64,000 bases of DNA from Morinoia aosen. Lineage: Eukaryota; Arthropoda; Malacostraca; Amphipoda; Talitridae. Below, in pieces: positions 52,873 through 64,000 of the stretch. Numbering within the stretch: position 1 is the stretch's first letter; each line of letters starts with the position of its first letter. The translations under genes were made by a program, and so were the position numbers. Under the pieces are notes generated by a model that was not told the origin of the DNA, made no database searches, and saw only the letters and a list, made by a program, of their open reading frames with translations. The stretch is from contig CM059559.1 in assembly GCA_030386875.1 (NCBI GenBank), positions 6,073,177-6,137,176 of the forward strand, given 5' to 3'.

Positions 52873-55030
52873 GATTTACACAAACTTTTATTGTAATATT
52901 TATTTACGTCTATAAATCTCATCACGAAGTACGGGTATTCGACGATAGCGAAAAATGATTTTTTTTATTTCCGTCACGTAGGATAAAGCAGATATCCACG
53001 CTACATACCTGTCGCATCCATGCTCAGTTTTTATTTACTAGAGTTTTTTGTACGTTAATAAAGGGTTTCATCGGGCACAAACTTTTAAACTTGTGCATAT
53101 TAAGCATTGGTGAAAATTAGGTTTTGACCACTGGTTCTGAAAATCTCTCCCGTGTACCACAGGTGGTTCACGTCACAATTAAAGTGTTGAACAGCTCTTC
53201 AGACTTCATTGATCACGCACTTAATAAATTAACAAAAGGCGGCAATTTATAGAAAGAAATTGGGGGAGATTAGTGCAGGGTGATTGCTAAAAAAAAGTGG
53301 CCAATTCAAAGAAGCTGTAATTTGTAAAATAATAGGGCTAGAGGTTGAAATCGGATTCATTTATTAGAAGAAAAACAGAATGCAAAGTTTTTTTTTCCAA
53401 TTTTGTCGCTTTGGCATTCTTTTCAAATGAATGTGACATACATCGCTAAGCATTGCTATCCAGTAGTACTTGATCAGAACTGCTCATGTTTATATTCTGC
53501 GGCAAAATTATAACCTCTGATTTCTATCCTACGGTGAGATTTCTTAATGACATTCGGTTTTATATAGTTTAAAATAAAGTTTTTTTTTTTCTAATAAAAT
53601 GAACAGCAGTTTTTCCACCTGTGTCTCAGTTGCACAATTTTCTCCCTTATTTCGTTTTGTCATTGTTAATTAAGATCCTTATGTTAATTCTTTTATCGGT
53701 CATGGTATGCGAAATTATTAAAATGAAATGAAACTTTTAATCTTGCTCTTTCAACGAAACCAATTCAAGACTTTTAGCACTAATCTTTTTCAAATATTTT
53801 TAATTCGGCTACTTTTTTAGGACACCCTGTATTACTAATAACGTATCAAAATAGCAAACATATACGAACAAATGAAATAGAAGCCTACTTTTTTCTCAAA
53901 TTGAAATTCTAAAACCGTTCAATTGAAAATAAGAAATGCCTGGAATTATAACGGTCCCTTATGATCAAAGCAGCGCAATTAATACAGAGTTTTTTAATAT
54001 AGAATTAAACTTTAATTAATTATTAAATTAAAATTTGAATTAAAATCAATGTTATAAAAAATCGGTTTGACTCATAGTCCAGTTAGTCTAATTTTTTCTC
54101 ACGCGATTGCTTCTTATTTCCGTGAACTCCATGTTGAAAATTATGCGCTTTTGAGCATTCTTCAGCTGAAACTTTATTTGAAATGTTCAGTAAAACTCCC
54201 TGCAATACCGCGCATGTCTCCCAAATATTTCACTTCAAATTGAAAACATACTCGTATTTAACTCAACATACACATCTTTTTACGAGATCGCTAATGGGCT
54301 CCAAAAAGGAGCTATTGTCATCAAATTTCCTATATTTGAAGTATGAAAAGACTGAGTTTTATATTTTCAGCTGTAATTTCCTATTCATATCAGGCATCGA
54401 AATTGAGTCTAATAACAATAGTGTTATAATTTTCTAATTTTTTAACTTTGACACGACTGAATTTCATAATTCCTTTTAAAATTGTATTTTATGAATTGTG
54501 CAGCCAGTTAAGACCGAGTCTAATGACACAAATGTTGTAACTTTCTAACTTTGAAGTCTGGAAGACAGACTAAGAATATAATAGAATTGTAACTTCTCAA
54601 GTTTAAAACCTGAAAAGACTGCATTTGATAGAAGAATCCTGAGGTAATTTTTCAATTTTAAAGCTTAAAAAGACGGAATTTAATACTAGAATTTTAATCG
54701 CGTGGTAACATGGGTTTTTACGTGCTATCAATCCGCTAAAATTTCCCCTACTTTAAAATTTACGCTCACCTGATAAACATCCGTGGCCGATCTCTCCTCG
54801 CTTGAGGGTGTCAAATCGTCCGCGTCGGGCGGGGGTCTCGGGATTTGGGTCTCTGCGCAAATTTCAAGCATTATTTTATGCGTTATCACTTATCCCTTTC
54901 ATAATAATACGCGAGGTCTCTCCTTTAATTTTATTATTAAATAAATAAGTTATTTTTTCTTTGTGCGTAATGTCTCCTACGTTGCAATGGGAATCTCATT
55001 GAAAGTATTAAATTGGTTGGTTTGTTGGTC
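52873..55030. other. No gene seen
   Basis: AT-rich. 53095-53192 holds a fragment like the right half of the piggyBac MITEs (GACCACTGGTTCTGAAAATC ... AATTAAAGTGTTGAACAG). 54330-54700 shows a degenerate repeat of about 70 bp (TGAAAAGACTGAATTTAATA-like). Confidence 0.4.
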
Positions 55031-55304
55031 CCACGGTAGAGGAAGCAAGGTATGTTCAAACCAGCGTTTTTTCCGTTGACGGTGTGGTTTTGCCAACGTC
55101 ACGGCAACGAACAAATAGCAGCGCTCATATTTCATCTGGCAGCACTGCTACAGCCAAATCTGGCTCCACTATTGGCCTTACGCTACTGCATTTCGGTGAC
55201 GTCATCAAGTTTGTTTGAAATAAAGCTTTTCTATTGGCTAGCCGAACAAGAGGAGGTGTATTTTCCTCCATAGAAATGACCCTACCTTGTTTCCCCTACA
55301 GTGG
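55031..55304. mobile_element. MITE with 22-bp terminal inverted repeats
   Basis: CCACGGTAGAGGAAGCAAGG at the left end is mirrored (19 of 22) by the right end, which read inward is CCACTGTAGGGGAAACAAGG. Flanks share TTGGTC / TTGGTT, a possible short duplication. The 73-codon frame inside is not recognisable as protein. Confidence 0.65.
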
Positions 55305-56591
55305 TTGGTTCGTCTCTTTGTCACGTTCCTAATTACAGGATGGTTAACGGTCACGTTCTTAATTACAGGATGGTTAACGAACGTATCTGTGATACGAGTT
55401 TCACCAGTACACAAGTACAAGAATATTTACATCGCGGGTACTATTAGGATGGATATATTTGTTCGTCATCCATGCCTAGAAAATTCGTCTAAAAAATATC
55501 GCATCCTATCATTTTTGACGGGTCGTGAACACTAGTGAAAGGATAAAATGGAAGATTCTTCCCCTTGCTTGTAAAAAATCCTATTACTTTAGATCCATAA
55601 CTTACATGATTAAAGGATTTGGGGGAGCCTCGACTCCTAATGAAAACGTATGTGCTGACATATTGTCCAAACCTGAGTCATGTACAGCAAACGATCACTT
55701 TTCATTCACGTATTTTAACATAATGTACACTGATAGATTGCGCGATTAAATTTCCCTTATTTAGAAATAATTCAAAGCAATCAAACTTGAGTATGAGCCC
55801 GAATAAGTTCAGCGACTTCTGGGGCATTTCGTCACGGTTCTTCGAATTTCGTATCACATTAAAAGCTGGTAAATCCCTCTCTTGTAATAAACTTTATTTA
55901 TGTATTATATCGAATTAATTTTATTTTTAGAATTACTTAATCATCTGCTAACACATATACTGCTAAGTTGGTGGCAGTCCTGCATTGAACAAATTTTAGA
56001 CGAGTCCTGCATGTCCATCATTCGTTGTAGTTCGTCAGAAAATAGAAAATGTACTTATTTTCTATTACGGAACGAAATGGGGTTGTTTTTCACCCCAACT
56101 GAAGAATCCCATCGTTATGACTAAATTAGATATTTAGGTTTCATTTAATTAAAATTAAATATAAAACAGAGTAAGTTTAGGAATTTAAAACTTAGTAGAA
56201 CGGACAATTTCTGCATTTTCATAATAAAAAGAAGAAGCGAAGTGAGCAGGTTTACACAATACGAACAAGAGACTGTTTTCACTTTCTTATAAAGGAAAAA
56301 ACGAAAAAATTATAGAAGTTTTTCAACAGCCTAATCTTTTATACTAAGGACTATTCTTTTCTTAATTCGTTTGTGCGGTTGTTGCGGTCGGTTTGGTTGG
56401 TAGTGGCAGAATTGGAAAGCCGTTTTTACTGCTTGATTACATTTTCAGGCTTTCGAATAAGAGGGATGAATATAGTTGTACGATAACAATTGACTTGTAC
56501 GTCATAGCTTACTTTCAATATAGGTAGAGAAATGATTGAAATGCTGTTTATTGATACTTGTAAGTAAATGAACAACTTACATAATGCATCA
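55305..56591. other. No gene seen
   Basis: Starts with a short direct duplication, GTCACGTTCCTAATTACAGG / GTCACGTTCTTAATTACAGG (55320-55370). Open frames here lack splice or family support. Confidence 0.4.
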
Positions 56592-56682
56592 TATGCATGC
56601 ATCTTTATGCATCAATAACATATGCATCAATAACATATGCATCAATAACATATGCATCAATAACATATGCATCAACACGCAG
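56592..56682. repeat. 15-bp repeat (ATGCATCAATAACAT)
   Basis: Five to six copies of ATGCATCAATAACAT in a row, ending at AACACGCAGTCAACGTGTTAA, which looks like the terminus of a piggyBac-type MITE. Confidence 0.85.
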
Positions 56683-57729
56683 TCAACGTGTTAAAGAATT
56701 CGAGCTTGCCGCGCTCATGCATTGATAGTGAAATAATATATCTTTTCGGTACAATTGAATTTTTCGAATTTTTGTTCGTTCTACCTGAAAACTAATAAAA
56801 TACCTGTAGTAGTGTAGCATCTGCCCACATAAAAAAATCCGTGCACAGCAAGAAAGCGAGTTTACAAAATCTTCATCACTTTTATGCCCTTTACAGAGAC
56901 ATGATGCAAGAGAATTTTCTACTGGCCAGCATGTTTATGATCACAGATTTGGAATTCATAATGAATTCCAAATTCATAATGAAACATGATGGAATTCATA
57001 ATGAATTCCAAATATATGCGTAGGATTTGGAATTATTCATCAGCGCTGCGTAAGAAAGAAGTCCAACAAGCGACGGAAAGTTTGAACCTCACTCGAAAAT
57101 ACAGGAATAATGATACAGTTTACAGAAAGGAAAGTAATTAAAAATTTACAAAACACGAAGATAAGCTGAGTCTGCTGCTACTACTTTCAAAACAGTTCGA
57201 GAAAGAGTGGTGAAATTAAAATGACTGCCTGTGTGATTCAAGAAACGTTTTCGAGACTAGGAATTCTTGTTTTCTACAGGTCACTCCTGGTCAGCGCTGC
57301 TGGAGCGTCTGTAGTAGCCGCTGTTGCAATGTGAGCGCAATAAAATGCTAAACTATCATGGACCAGAAAAATGCCTCACTTCTTTTGGAACATACTGAGA
57401 TAAATATTGATATAGACGGGTAAAATTACTCATCAGCTTGTCTTTATACGTTTGGCAGGGAGATACGCATGGCATAAAACGATTACATGTTATTATTCTA
57501 AAGCACTTTGTCATTTTTCACCAGAGTTATATGTAAGTGTTGCATAAATTTGTAGAAAAATAATTCATTAACGAAAATCTTTACCGGAAAGACGCGAGCG
57601 AAGAAGTTTTCGACGAGAAAATTAATTTCAGTGAATGAGAATTCCTCAAAGGACAAAGTTTGAAGATAATTTGGAAAAAATTGGAAAATGATTCAAAATG
57701 ATAAAATAGTACTGAACATAGCGTGATAA
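56683..57729. other. No gene seen
   Basis: AT-rich. 56940-57015 contains a palindromic cluster of GGAATTCATAATGAATTCC words (three overlapping copies). Confidence 0.45.
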
Positions 57730-57800
57730 GCATTGGTGGTTCAGTGGTAGAATTCTCGCCTACCACGCGGGAGGCCCGGGTTCAATTCCCGGCCAATGCA
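57730..57800 (+). tRNA. tRNA-Gly with anticodon ACC
   Basis: A 71-nt cloverleaf. Acceptor stem GCATTGG/CCAATGC with discriminator A, D-arm with GTTCAGTGGTAGA, anticodon arm CTCGC-CTACCAC-GCGGG, T-arm CCGGG-TTCAATT-CCCGG. All stems pair and the internal A and B boxes are intact. The sequence is the standard eukaryotic tRNA-Gly except that the anticodon at 57762-57764 reads ACC instead of GCC, a single G34A change. T-rich sequence shortly downstream could terminate RNA polymerase III. ACC is normally absent for glycine in eukaryotes. Confidence 0.85.
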
Positions 57801-57974
57801 ATTCATTTTACACATGGTTACCAGTGCTAAGTGTTCACTTAATATGTATAGCTTTACTTTTCAATGTTTCCCCAAGGGAGGAGGCGTATCATCCTTCAGT
57901 GCATCTTAGGGTATAAGCATTCCTCGTTCGGCTGAGTAATACTTAGAAGGGGACCTTAGCCACATTAAGTAGAG

Positions 57975-58315
57975 GTGTTAGTTTAAGTCTAAGGACAACA
58001 AAGATGTTAGGAAGAGTGAAAATACCATACGTATGGAATTGAAGAAACAATGAAACTTTGTCAAAAATGTGTCTTTACACTCTACACATATGAACAGCCA
58101 GATTGGAAGATTAATATGAAGCAAAATTAAAGTTAAAAAAGAAAGTAATAAATGTTGAAGAAAAGGACTGTAGCAAGCCGATAAAAAATATTCCAGCAAC
58201 AAAAACTTTATTCTATTTTAAAAAAGGCATACCTAACCTTCAGCTCGGGACCTCATATCTTCCCCCTGAGAACGATAATATTTCCCACAGATACAATAGC
58301 TGTATTGCTATTGTA
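57975..58315 (-). mobile_element. Interspersed retroelement-like repeat (family R), minus strand
   Basis: The reverse complement carries the family order: CAGCTATTGTATCTGTGGGA, GAGGTCCCGAGCTGAAGGTT, a Pol-like AT body, then GACTTAAACTAACACCTC near 57975. Diverged but nearly complete. Confidence 0.65.
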
Positions 58316-58734
58316 TTGCAACCTACCCTATTAATCATCCCTCTTTAGGGGATAACTTGATAAAATAACGTATACAAACTACCCAATGAAAAACTCGCGT
58401 GGAAGAAATTAATGAAAATACGAATCAAAATCGAAAACAAATTGGAATGGAAGAAAATTCCCCTTCGAGAAAAGCGTCGAAAACACATTGCATAATGATA
58501 TGCTGCACTCAAATTAGATAAAAATATTTTAATTTGAGGATAGACAAATAGGTAAAAATTCATTCAAAAGTACACTGCACTCAAGTTCCATACCTGGCGC
58601 AGAGGTGGTAGAAAGCATGTCCGCACTCTCGGCCAGAGGTGGAGTCGAACCATGAGGAGGAGGGTGGTCGCGACCACTGATGGGCAGGTCACTTGTGTAC
58701 ACGCTCGGGCTCTGGAATCTGATCTGGCCCTGAA

Positions 58735-58850
58735 ATAAGAAATGAGGAGAATAAGAAATGAAATGAATAAGAAATGAAAAGAATAAGAGAGAAAGAATGA
58801 GAAAGGAACTGAAAAAGAGAGAAAGAATATGTTTGATAACGAAAAAGATA
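58735..58850. repeat. Purine-rich minisatellite (AATAAGAAATGAAATG)
   Basis: Repeated GAATAAGAAATGAAA and AGAGAGAAAGAAT words, almost all purine on the plus strand over about 115 bp. Such mirror-like purine tracts can form triplex DNA (inference). Confidence 0.75.
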
Positions 58851-59104
58851 GGGAAAAAAATATTTGAGAATTTTTATTTCTGCTAATAAGTTTTTAATAC
58901 TGGCCATAGTCGTTGACGAGACGTTTGTTCTCAGTCACGTACAAAACGTTTGACTTGTGCTGTTACCCCCTGGCCAAGACATTCATTTTGCGAGAGGCTG
59001 CTGTAGAATTAAAACACTAGGAATTATTTAATTTTCATCCCATACTGTTTTCGACGTGGATTTGTATCAGGCCACACTGAGCATGTTCGGATCGAGCACC
59101 ATTG

Positions 59105-59260
59105 CGTTGTGTAGATTAGAGTAGATGTTAGTTTAAGCCTCTCTAACCACCACAAAGGTATAGTATGGAGTTAAAGGAACGCAGAATCTATGCACAGGGG
59201 CATAGAAACGGTAAGTTGAGAAGTAAGTTAGTGCCAGGAAGCACTGTAGGATAATTCCCT
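59105..59260 (-). mobile_element. Family R 3' fragment, minus strand
   Basis: The reverse complement reads GCTTCCTGGCACTAACTTAC ... CTATGCCCCTGTGCATAGAT ... GAGGCTTAAACTAACATCTA, the 3' part of family R. A second minus-strand copy about 0.8 kb from a fuller one. Confidence 0.6.
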
Positions 59261-59358
59261 TCTGCGCACCCTCCCTTGGAAAAAATACATAGAAAAGTAA
59301 GGCTACACACACACACGTTAATGAACACATTGCACTCTTAAATTGTTGTAAAATTTCA

Positions 59359-59429
59359 TGCATTGGCCGGGAATTGAACCCGGGCCTCCCGCGTGGCAGG
59401 CGAGAATTCTACCACTGAACCACCAATGC
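59359..59429 (-). tRNA. tRNA-Gly (GCC)
   Basis: A 71-nt standard cloverleaf on the minus strand: acceptor GCATTGG/CCAATGC, discriminator A, anticodon loop CTGCCAC (GCC), T-loop TTCAATT, all stems paired. It reads GGC and GGU codons. Differs from the tRNA at 57730-57800 only at the anticodon's first base. Confidence 0.95.
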
Positions 59430-59740
59430 CACGGAAGTTGATGCCAGTACCATGTTACTATTTTGGACTGTAACTTCATTACTCATTGTTTCAAAGTGAA
59501 AGAGCTGTTATCTCTTCATTTTTACATGAGAAAATTTTTAAATGTAATTTTTGTATGGCAATCTATCAGCTTCAGAGATTGAAATATTTTTCCATACAAC
59601 AATTCTTGAACTGAAGTCCAGCGCTCCAGACCTAATGGATGATCGAAAAAGCTCATCCAGAATAGCTTCACCAGTTTTTAGAGTAATCGAACTCAGAGCT
59701 CCTCGGGATGAAATTGGAACATTTTAAAAGACAAAAAATA

Positions 59741-59812
59741 CTCCCCGGCGGGGAATCGAACCCCGGTCTCCCGCGTGACAGGCGGGGATACTCACCACTA
59801 TACTACCGAGGA
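59741..59812 (-). tRNA. tRNA-Asp (GTC)
   Basis: A 72-nt standard cloverleaf on the minus strand: acceptor TCCTCGG/CCGGGGA with one G-U pair, discriminator G, D-arm TAGTATAGTGGTGAGTA, anticodon arm CCCGC-CTGTCAC-GCGGG (GTC), T-arm CGGGG-TTCGATT-CCCCG. It reads GAC and GAU. Confidence 0.96.
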
Positions 59813-59975
59813 CTGCTACATTGAACGAGTGATTTAAGTTGCAATTCCGAGCTTGTTGAGGAGCTGAAGTAATTCATTGTTGAGCTATCATTGTACGGTA
59901 AGGAAATCTGCAGCATTGCATGTCATTGGTAAAATTTTTTCTCCATTTACAGTGACAAAAGATATAATTAAAGAA

Positions 59976-60046
59976 TGCAGTGTCCCGGAATTGTACCCGG
60001 GCCTCCCGCGTGGCAGGCGAGAATTCTACCTCTGAACCTCCAATGC
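59976..60046 (-). pseudogene. tRNA-Gly (GCC) pseudogene
   Basis: Full-length similarity to tRNA-Gly with an intact GCC anticodon arm, but U8 is A, the T-loop reads TACAATT instead of TTCAATT (loss of U55 and of the B-box core), the T-stem has a central mismatch and the acceptor stem has two mismatches (GCATTGG with ACACTGC). Unlikely to be transcribed or folded correctly. Confidence 0.85.
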
Positions 60047-60392
60047 CTGCTTTCGAAAATTTGACACTTCATCTATATTCAATTACATAGTATTCAGCCA
60101 TGTTATGTATAAAATTTCATTAGAGGGGTAAAATATTAATCGATGAACGTCTCTACATACGAGATGTATCTCAGTAGCTTGATACTATTAATTTCTATAT
60201 CGAAATATTCATACAGTAGTGATCTTGGCGCGGTGGTTGATGATATTCTACAGTCCAATGTATTCTTAAAATATTTTTTTCAACCGATAATAATACCGAT
60301 GGTAAATTCGGTATTTTATATCTAAAGCTCGTCAAACTATTTTCCTTTTGATTAATGTGAACAAATATTGAATCTCACTAGCAAAATACTGT

Positions 60393-60462
60393 CTACTCAG
60401 CAGGGAGTCGAACCTCGGTCCTGCGTGTGTAGCGGAAACACTCACCACTCTACCACTCAACA
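60393..60462 (-). pseudogene. Degenerate tRNA-like sequence, closest to tRNA-Asp
   Basis: The minus-strand sequence TAGAGTGGTGAGTGTTTCCG ... GGTTCGACTCCCTG keeps a D-arm like tRNA-Asp and an intact-looking T-loop TTCGACT. The acceptor, anticodon and T-stems have mismatches and the anticodon loop TACACAC lacks U33. Best read as a dead tRNA gene or a tRNA-derived retroposon end. Confidence 0.55.
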
Positions 60463-60582
60463 TTAGGAAATTAGAAGGAATGTACTATTGGAAGTTCAAC
60501 ACTTCACCACTATCAATTTTTATTGGGACCGTGTAGCACTAATACATACCGCGATGATTTTTGTCGCAAACGCGATATAACT

Positions 60583-63500
60583 CTCGCTTTATCATTACAT
60601 CAAGTCGCTTCATCATTACATCAAGTCGCTTCATCATTACATCAAGTCGCTTCATCATTACATCAAGTCGCTTCATCATTACATCAAGTCGCTTCATCAT
60701 TACATCAAGTCGCTTCATCATTAAATGAAGTCGCTTCATCATTACATCAAGTCGCTTCATCATTACATCAAGTCGCTTCATCATTACATCAAGTCGCTTC
60801 ATCATTACATCAAGTCGCTTCATCATTACATCAAGTCGCTTCATCATTACATCAAGTCGCTTCATCATTACATCAAGTCGCTTCATCATTACATCAAGTC
60901 GCTTCATCATTACATCAAGTCGCTTCATCATTACATCAAGTCGCTTCATCATTACATCAAGTCGCTTCATCATTAAATGAAGTCGCTTCATCATTACATC
61001 AAGTCGCTTCATCATTACATCAAGTCGCTTCATCATTACATCAAGTCGCTTCATCATTACATCAAGTCGCTTCATCATTACATCAAGTCGCTTCATCATT
61101 AAATGAAGTCGCTTCATCATTACATCAAGTCGCTTCATCATTACATCAAGTCGCTTCATCATTACATCAAGTCGCTTCATCAATACATCAAGTCGCTTCA
61201 TCATTACATCAAGTCGCCTCATCATTACATCAAGTTGCTTCATCATTACATCAAGTCGCTTCATCATTACATCAAGTCGCTTCATCATTACATCAAGTCG
61301 CTTCATCATTACATCAAGTCGCTTCATCATTACATCAAGTCGCTTCATCATTACATCAAGTCGCTTCATCATTACATCAAGTCGCTTCATCATTACATCA
61401 AGTCGCTTCATCATTACATCAAGTCGCTTCATCATTACATCAAGTCGCTTCATCATTACATCAAGTCGCTTCATCATTACATCAAGTCGCTTCATCATTA
61501 CATCAAGTCGCTTCATCATTACATCAAGTCGCTTCATCATTACATCAAGTCGCTTCATCATTACATCAAGTCGCTTCATCATTACATCAAGTCGCTTCAT
61601 CATTACATCAAGTCGCTTCATCATTACATCAAGTCGCTTCATCATTACATCAAGTCGCTTCATCATTACATCAAGTCGCTTCATCATTACATCAAGTCGC
61701 TTCATCATAACATCAAGTCGCTTCATCATTACATCAAGTCGCTTCATCATTACATCAAGTCGCTTCATCATTACATCAAGTCGTTTTATCATTGTATCAA
61801 GTCGCTTCATCATTACATCAAGTCGCTTCATCATTACATCAAGTCGTTTTATCATTGTATCAAGTCGTTTTATCATTGTATCAAGTCGTTTTATCATTGT
61901 ATCAAGTCGCTTCATCATTACATCAAGTCGCTTCATCATTACATCAAGTCGCTTCATCATTACATCAAGTCGCTTCATCATTACATCAAGTCGTTTTATC
62001 ATTATACCAAGTCGTTTTATCATTATACCAAGTCGTTTTATCATTATACCAAGTCGTTTTATCATTATACCAAGTCGTTTTATCATTACATCAAGTCGTT
62101 TTATCATTACATCAAGTCGTTTTATCATTATACCAAGTCGTTTTATCATTATACCAAGTCGTTTTATCATTATACCAAGTCGTTTTATCATTATACCAAG
62201 TCGTTTTATCATTATACCAAGTCGTTTTATCATTATACCAAGTCGCTTTATCATTATACCAAGTCGCTTTATCATTATACCAAGTCGTTTTATCATTATA
62301 CCAAGTCGTTTTATCATTATACCAAGTCGTTTTATCATTATACCAAGTCGTTTTATCATTGTATCAAGTCGTTTTATCATTATACCAAGTCGTTTTATCA
62401 TTATACCAAGTCGTTTTATCATTATACCAAGTCGTTTTATCATTATACCAAGTCGTTTTATCATTGTATCAAGTCGTTTTATCATTGTACCAAGTCGCTT
62501 TATCATTATACCAAGTCGTTTTATCATTATACCAAGTCGTTTTATCATTATACCAAGTCGTTTTATCATTGTATCAAGTCGTTTTATCATTATACCAAGT
62601 CGCTTTATCATTATACCAAGTCGTTTTATCATTATACCAAGTCGTTTTATCATTATACCAAGTCGTTTTATCATTATACCAAGTCGTTTTATCATTGTAT
62701 CAAGTCGTTTTATCATTGTATCAAGTCGTTTTATCATTATACCAAGTCGCTTTATCATTATACCAAGTCGTTTTATCATTGTATCAAGTCGTTTTATCAT
62801 TATACCAAGTCGTTTTATCATTATACCAAGTCGCTTTATCATTATACCAAGTCGTTTTATCATTATACCAAGTCGTTTTATCATTGTATCAAGTCGTTTT
62901 ATCATTATACCAAGTCGCTTTATCATTATACCAAGTCGTTTTATCATTGTATCAAGTCGTTTTATCATTGTATCAAGTCGTTTTATCATTGTATCAAGTC
63001 GTTTTATCATTGTATCAAGTCGTTTTATCATTGTATCAAGTCGTTTTATCATTGTATCAAGTCGTTTTATCATTATACCAAGTCGTTTTATCATTGTATC
63101 AAGTCGTTTTATCATTATACCAAGTCGTTTTATCATTGTATCAAGTCGTTTTATCATTGTATCAAGTCGTTTTATCATTATACCAAGTCGTTTTATCATT
63201 GTATCAAGTCGTTTTATCATTGTATCAAGTCGTTTTATCATTGTATCAAGTCGTTTTATCATTATACCAAGTCGTTTTATCATTGTATCAAGTCGTTTTA
63301 TCATTGTATCAAGTCGTTTTATCATTGTATCAAGTCGTTTTATCATTATACCAAGTCGTTTTATCATTGTATCAAGTCGTTTTATCATTATACCAAGTCG
63401 TTTTATCATTATACCAAGTCGTTTTATCATTGTATCAAGTCGTTTTATCATTATACCAAGTCGTTTTATCATTGTATCAAGTCGTTTTATCATTGTATCA

Positions 63501-64000
63501 AGTCGTTTTATCATTGTATCAAGTCGTTTTATCATTGTATCAAGTCGTTTTATCATTGTATCAAGTCGTTTTATCATTGTATCAAGTCGTTTTATCATTG
63601 TATCAAGTCGTTTTATCATTATACCAAGTCGTTTTATCATTGTATCAAGTCGTTTTATCATTGTATCAAGTCGTTTTATCATTGTATCAAGTCGTTTTAT
63701 CATTGTATCAAGTCGTTTTATCATTATACCAAGTCGTTTTATCATTGTATCAAGTCGTTTTATCATTGTATCAAGTCGTTTTATCATTGTATCAAGTCGT
63801 TTTATCATTGTATCAAGTCGTTTTATCATTGTATCAAGTCGTTTTATCATTATACCAAGTCGTTTTATCATTGTATCAAGTCGTTTTATCATTGTATCAA
63901 GTCGTTTTATCATTATACCAAGTCGTTTTATCATTACACCAAGTCGTTTTATCATTGTATCAAGTCGTTTTATCATTATACCAAGTCGTTTTATCATTAT
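60583..64000. repeat. 21-bp satellite array, at least 3.4 kb, running off the right edge
   Basis: More than 160 copies of a 21-bp unit. The left third is uniform CATCAAGTCGCTTCATCATTA. From about 61780 the array switches to TATACCAAGTCGTTTTATCAT and TGTATCAAGTCGTTTTATCAT mixed in irregular order. Rare variants include AATGAAGTCGCTTCATCATT at 60721, 60973 and 61099, spaced by multiples of 21 bp (12 and 6 units). One indel-free register runs to the end, so a minus frame of M-I-K-R-L-D-T / M-M-K-R-L-D-V repeats stays open; no evidence of translation. Confidence 0.97.

Noticed and set aside
52728..52925. Minus-strand Cys-containing frame (V-C-V-C-P-N-G-R-L) resembling an EGF/LDL-receptor fragment
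   Set aside because: Too short, ends in a stop without a proper donor, and AATAAA on the plus strand favours the opposite direction.
60539..63997. A 1,152-codon minus frame (M-I-K-R-L-D-T repeats) and a 395-codon plus frame
   Set aside because: By-product of the 21-bp period; it starts and ends with the array and codes a monotonous heptad unlike known proteins.

Overview
The window is eukaryotic, AT-rich and intron-bearing. A spliced calreticulin gene ending in HDEL, piggyBac- and hAT-like transposons, short retroelements and eukaryotic tRNA genes point to an arthropod, most likely an insect. I cannot name the species. Well over 10 kb is tandem repeat, and most long open frames lie inside it and are not genes.

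Layout. At 0.4-10.6 kb five small exons of one unidentified minus-strand gene can be joined by splice sites, mostly with matching reading phase; the gene runs off the left edge. The only complete gene is calreticulin on the plus strand (19.465-29.538 kb, four exons, 407 residues). Four CCAAT-N9-CCAxx motifs resembling ER stress response elements lie upstream of it. Its intron 1 holds inverted-repeat transposons nested three deep. Its intron 3 holds a 2.1 kb piggyBac-like transposon with intact TTAA-flanked ends and a dead transposase. At 32.8-42.2 kb four phase-compatible plus-strand exons form a Ser-rich, basic protein whose C-terminus resembles a poorly studied family (possibly C19orf44-like). 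Between its first two exons lies a second graveyard of nested inverted-repeat elements. At 50.0-52.9 kb there may be the 3' end of another plus-strand gene with an AATAAA signal. At 57.7-60.5 kb there is a tRNA cluster: Gly (with an unusual ACC anticodon), Gly-GCC, Asp-GTC and two tRNA pseudogenes.

Tandem repeats. Arrays of 11, 21, 22, 12, 30, 30, 50 and roughly 100-127 bp units occur. The largest are a 12-bp array (45.6-49.4 kb), arranged as homogenised blocks with no length change, and a 21-bp array (60.6-64.0 kb) that runs off the right edge.

The most unusual pattern is that several arrays cover splice junctions. Repeat units include the exon edge plus donor or acceptor at 0.64, 2.12, 9.61 and 50.16 kb. 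At 42.2 kb a 50-bp array with a GAG|GTAAGT donor in every unit begins inside the last coding exon and supplies its stop codon. This suggests that exon-intron boundaries have repeatedly seeded minisatellites in this genome, producing rows of decoy splice sites.
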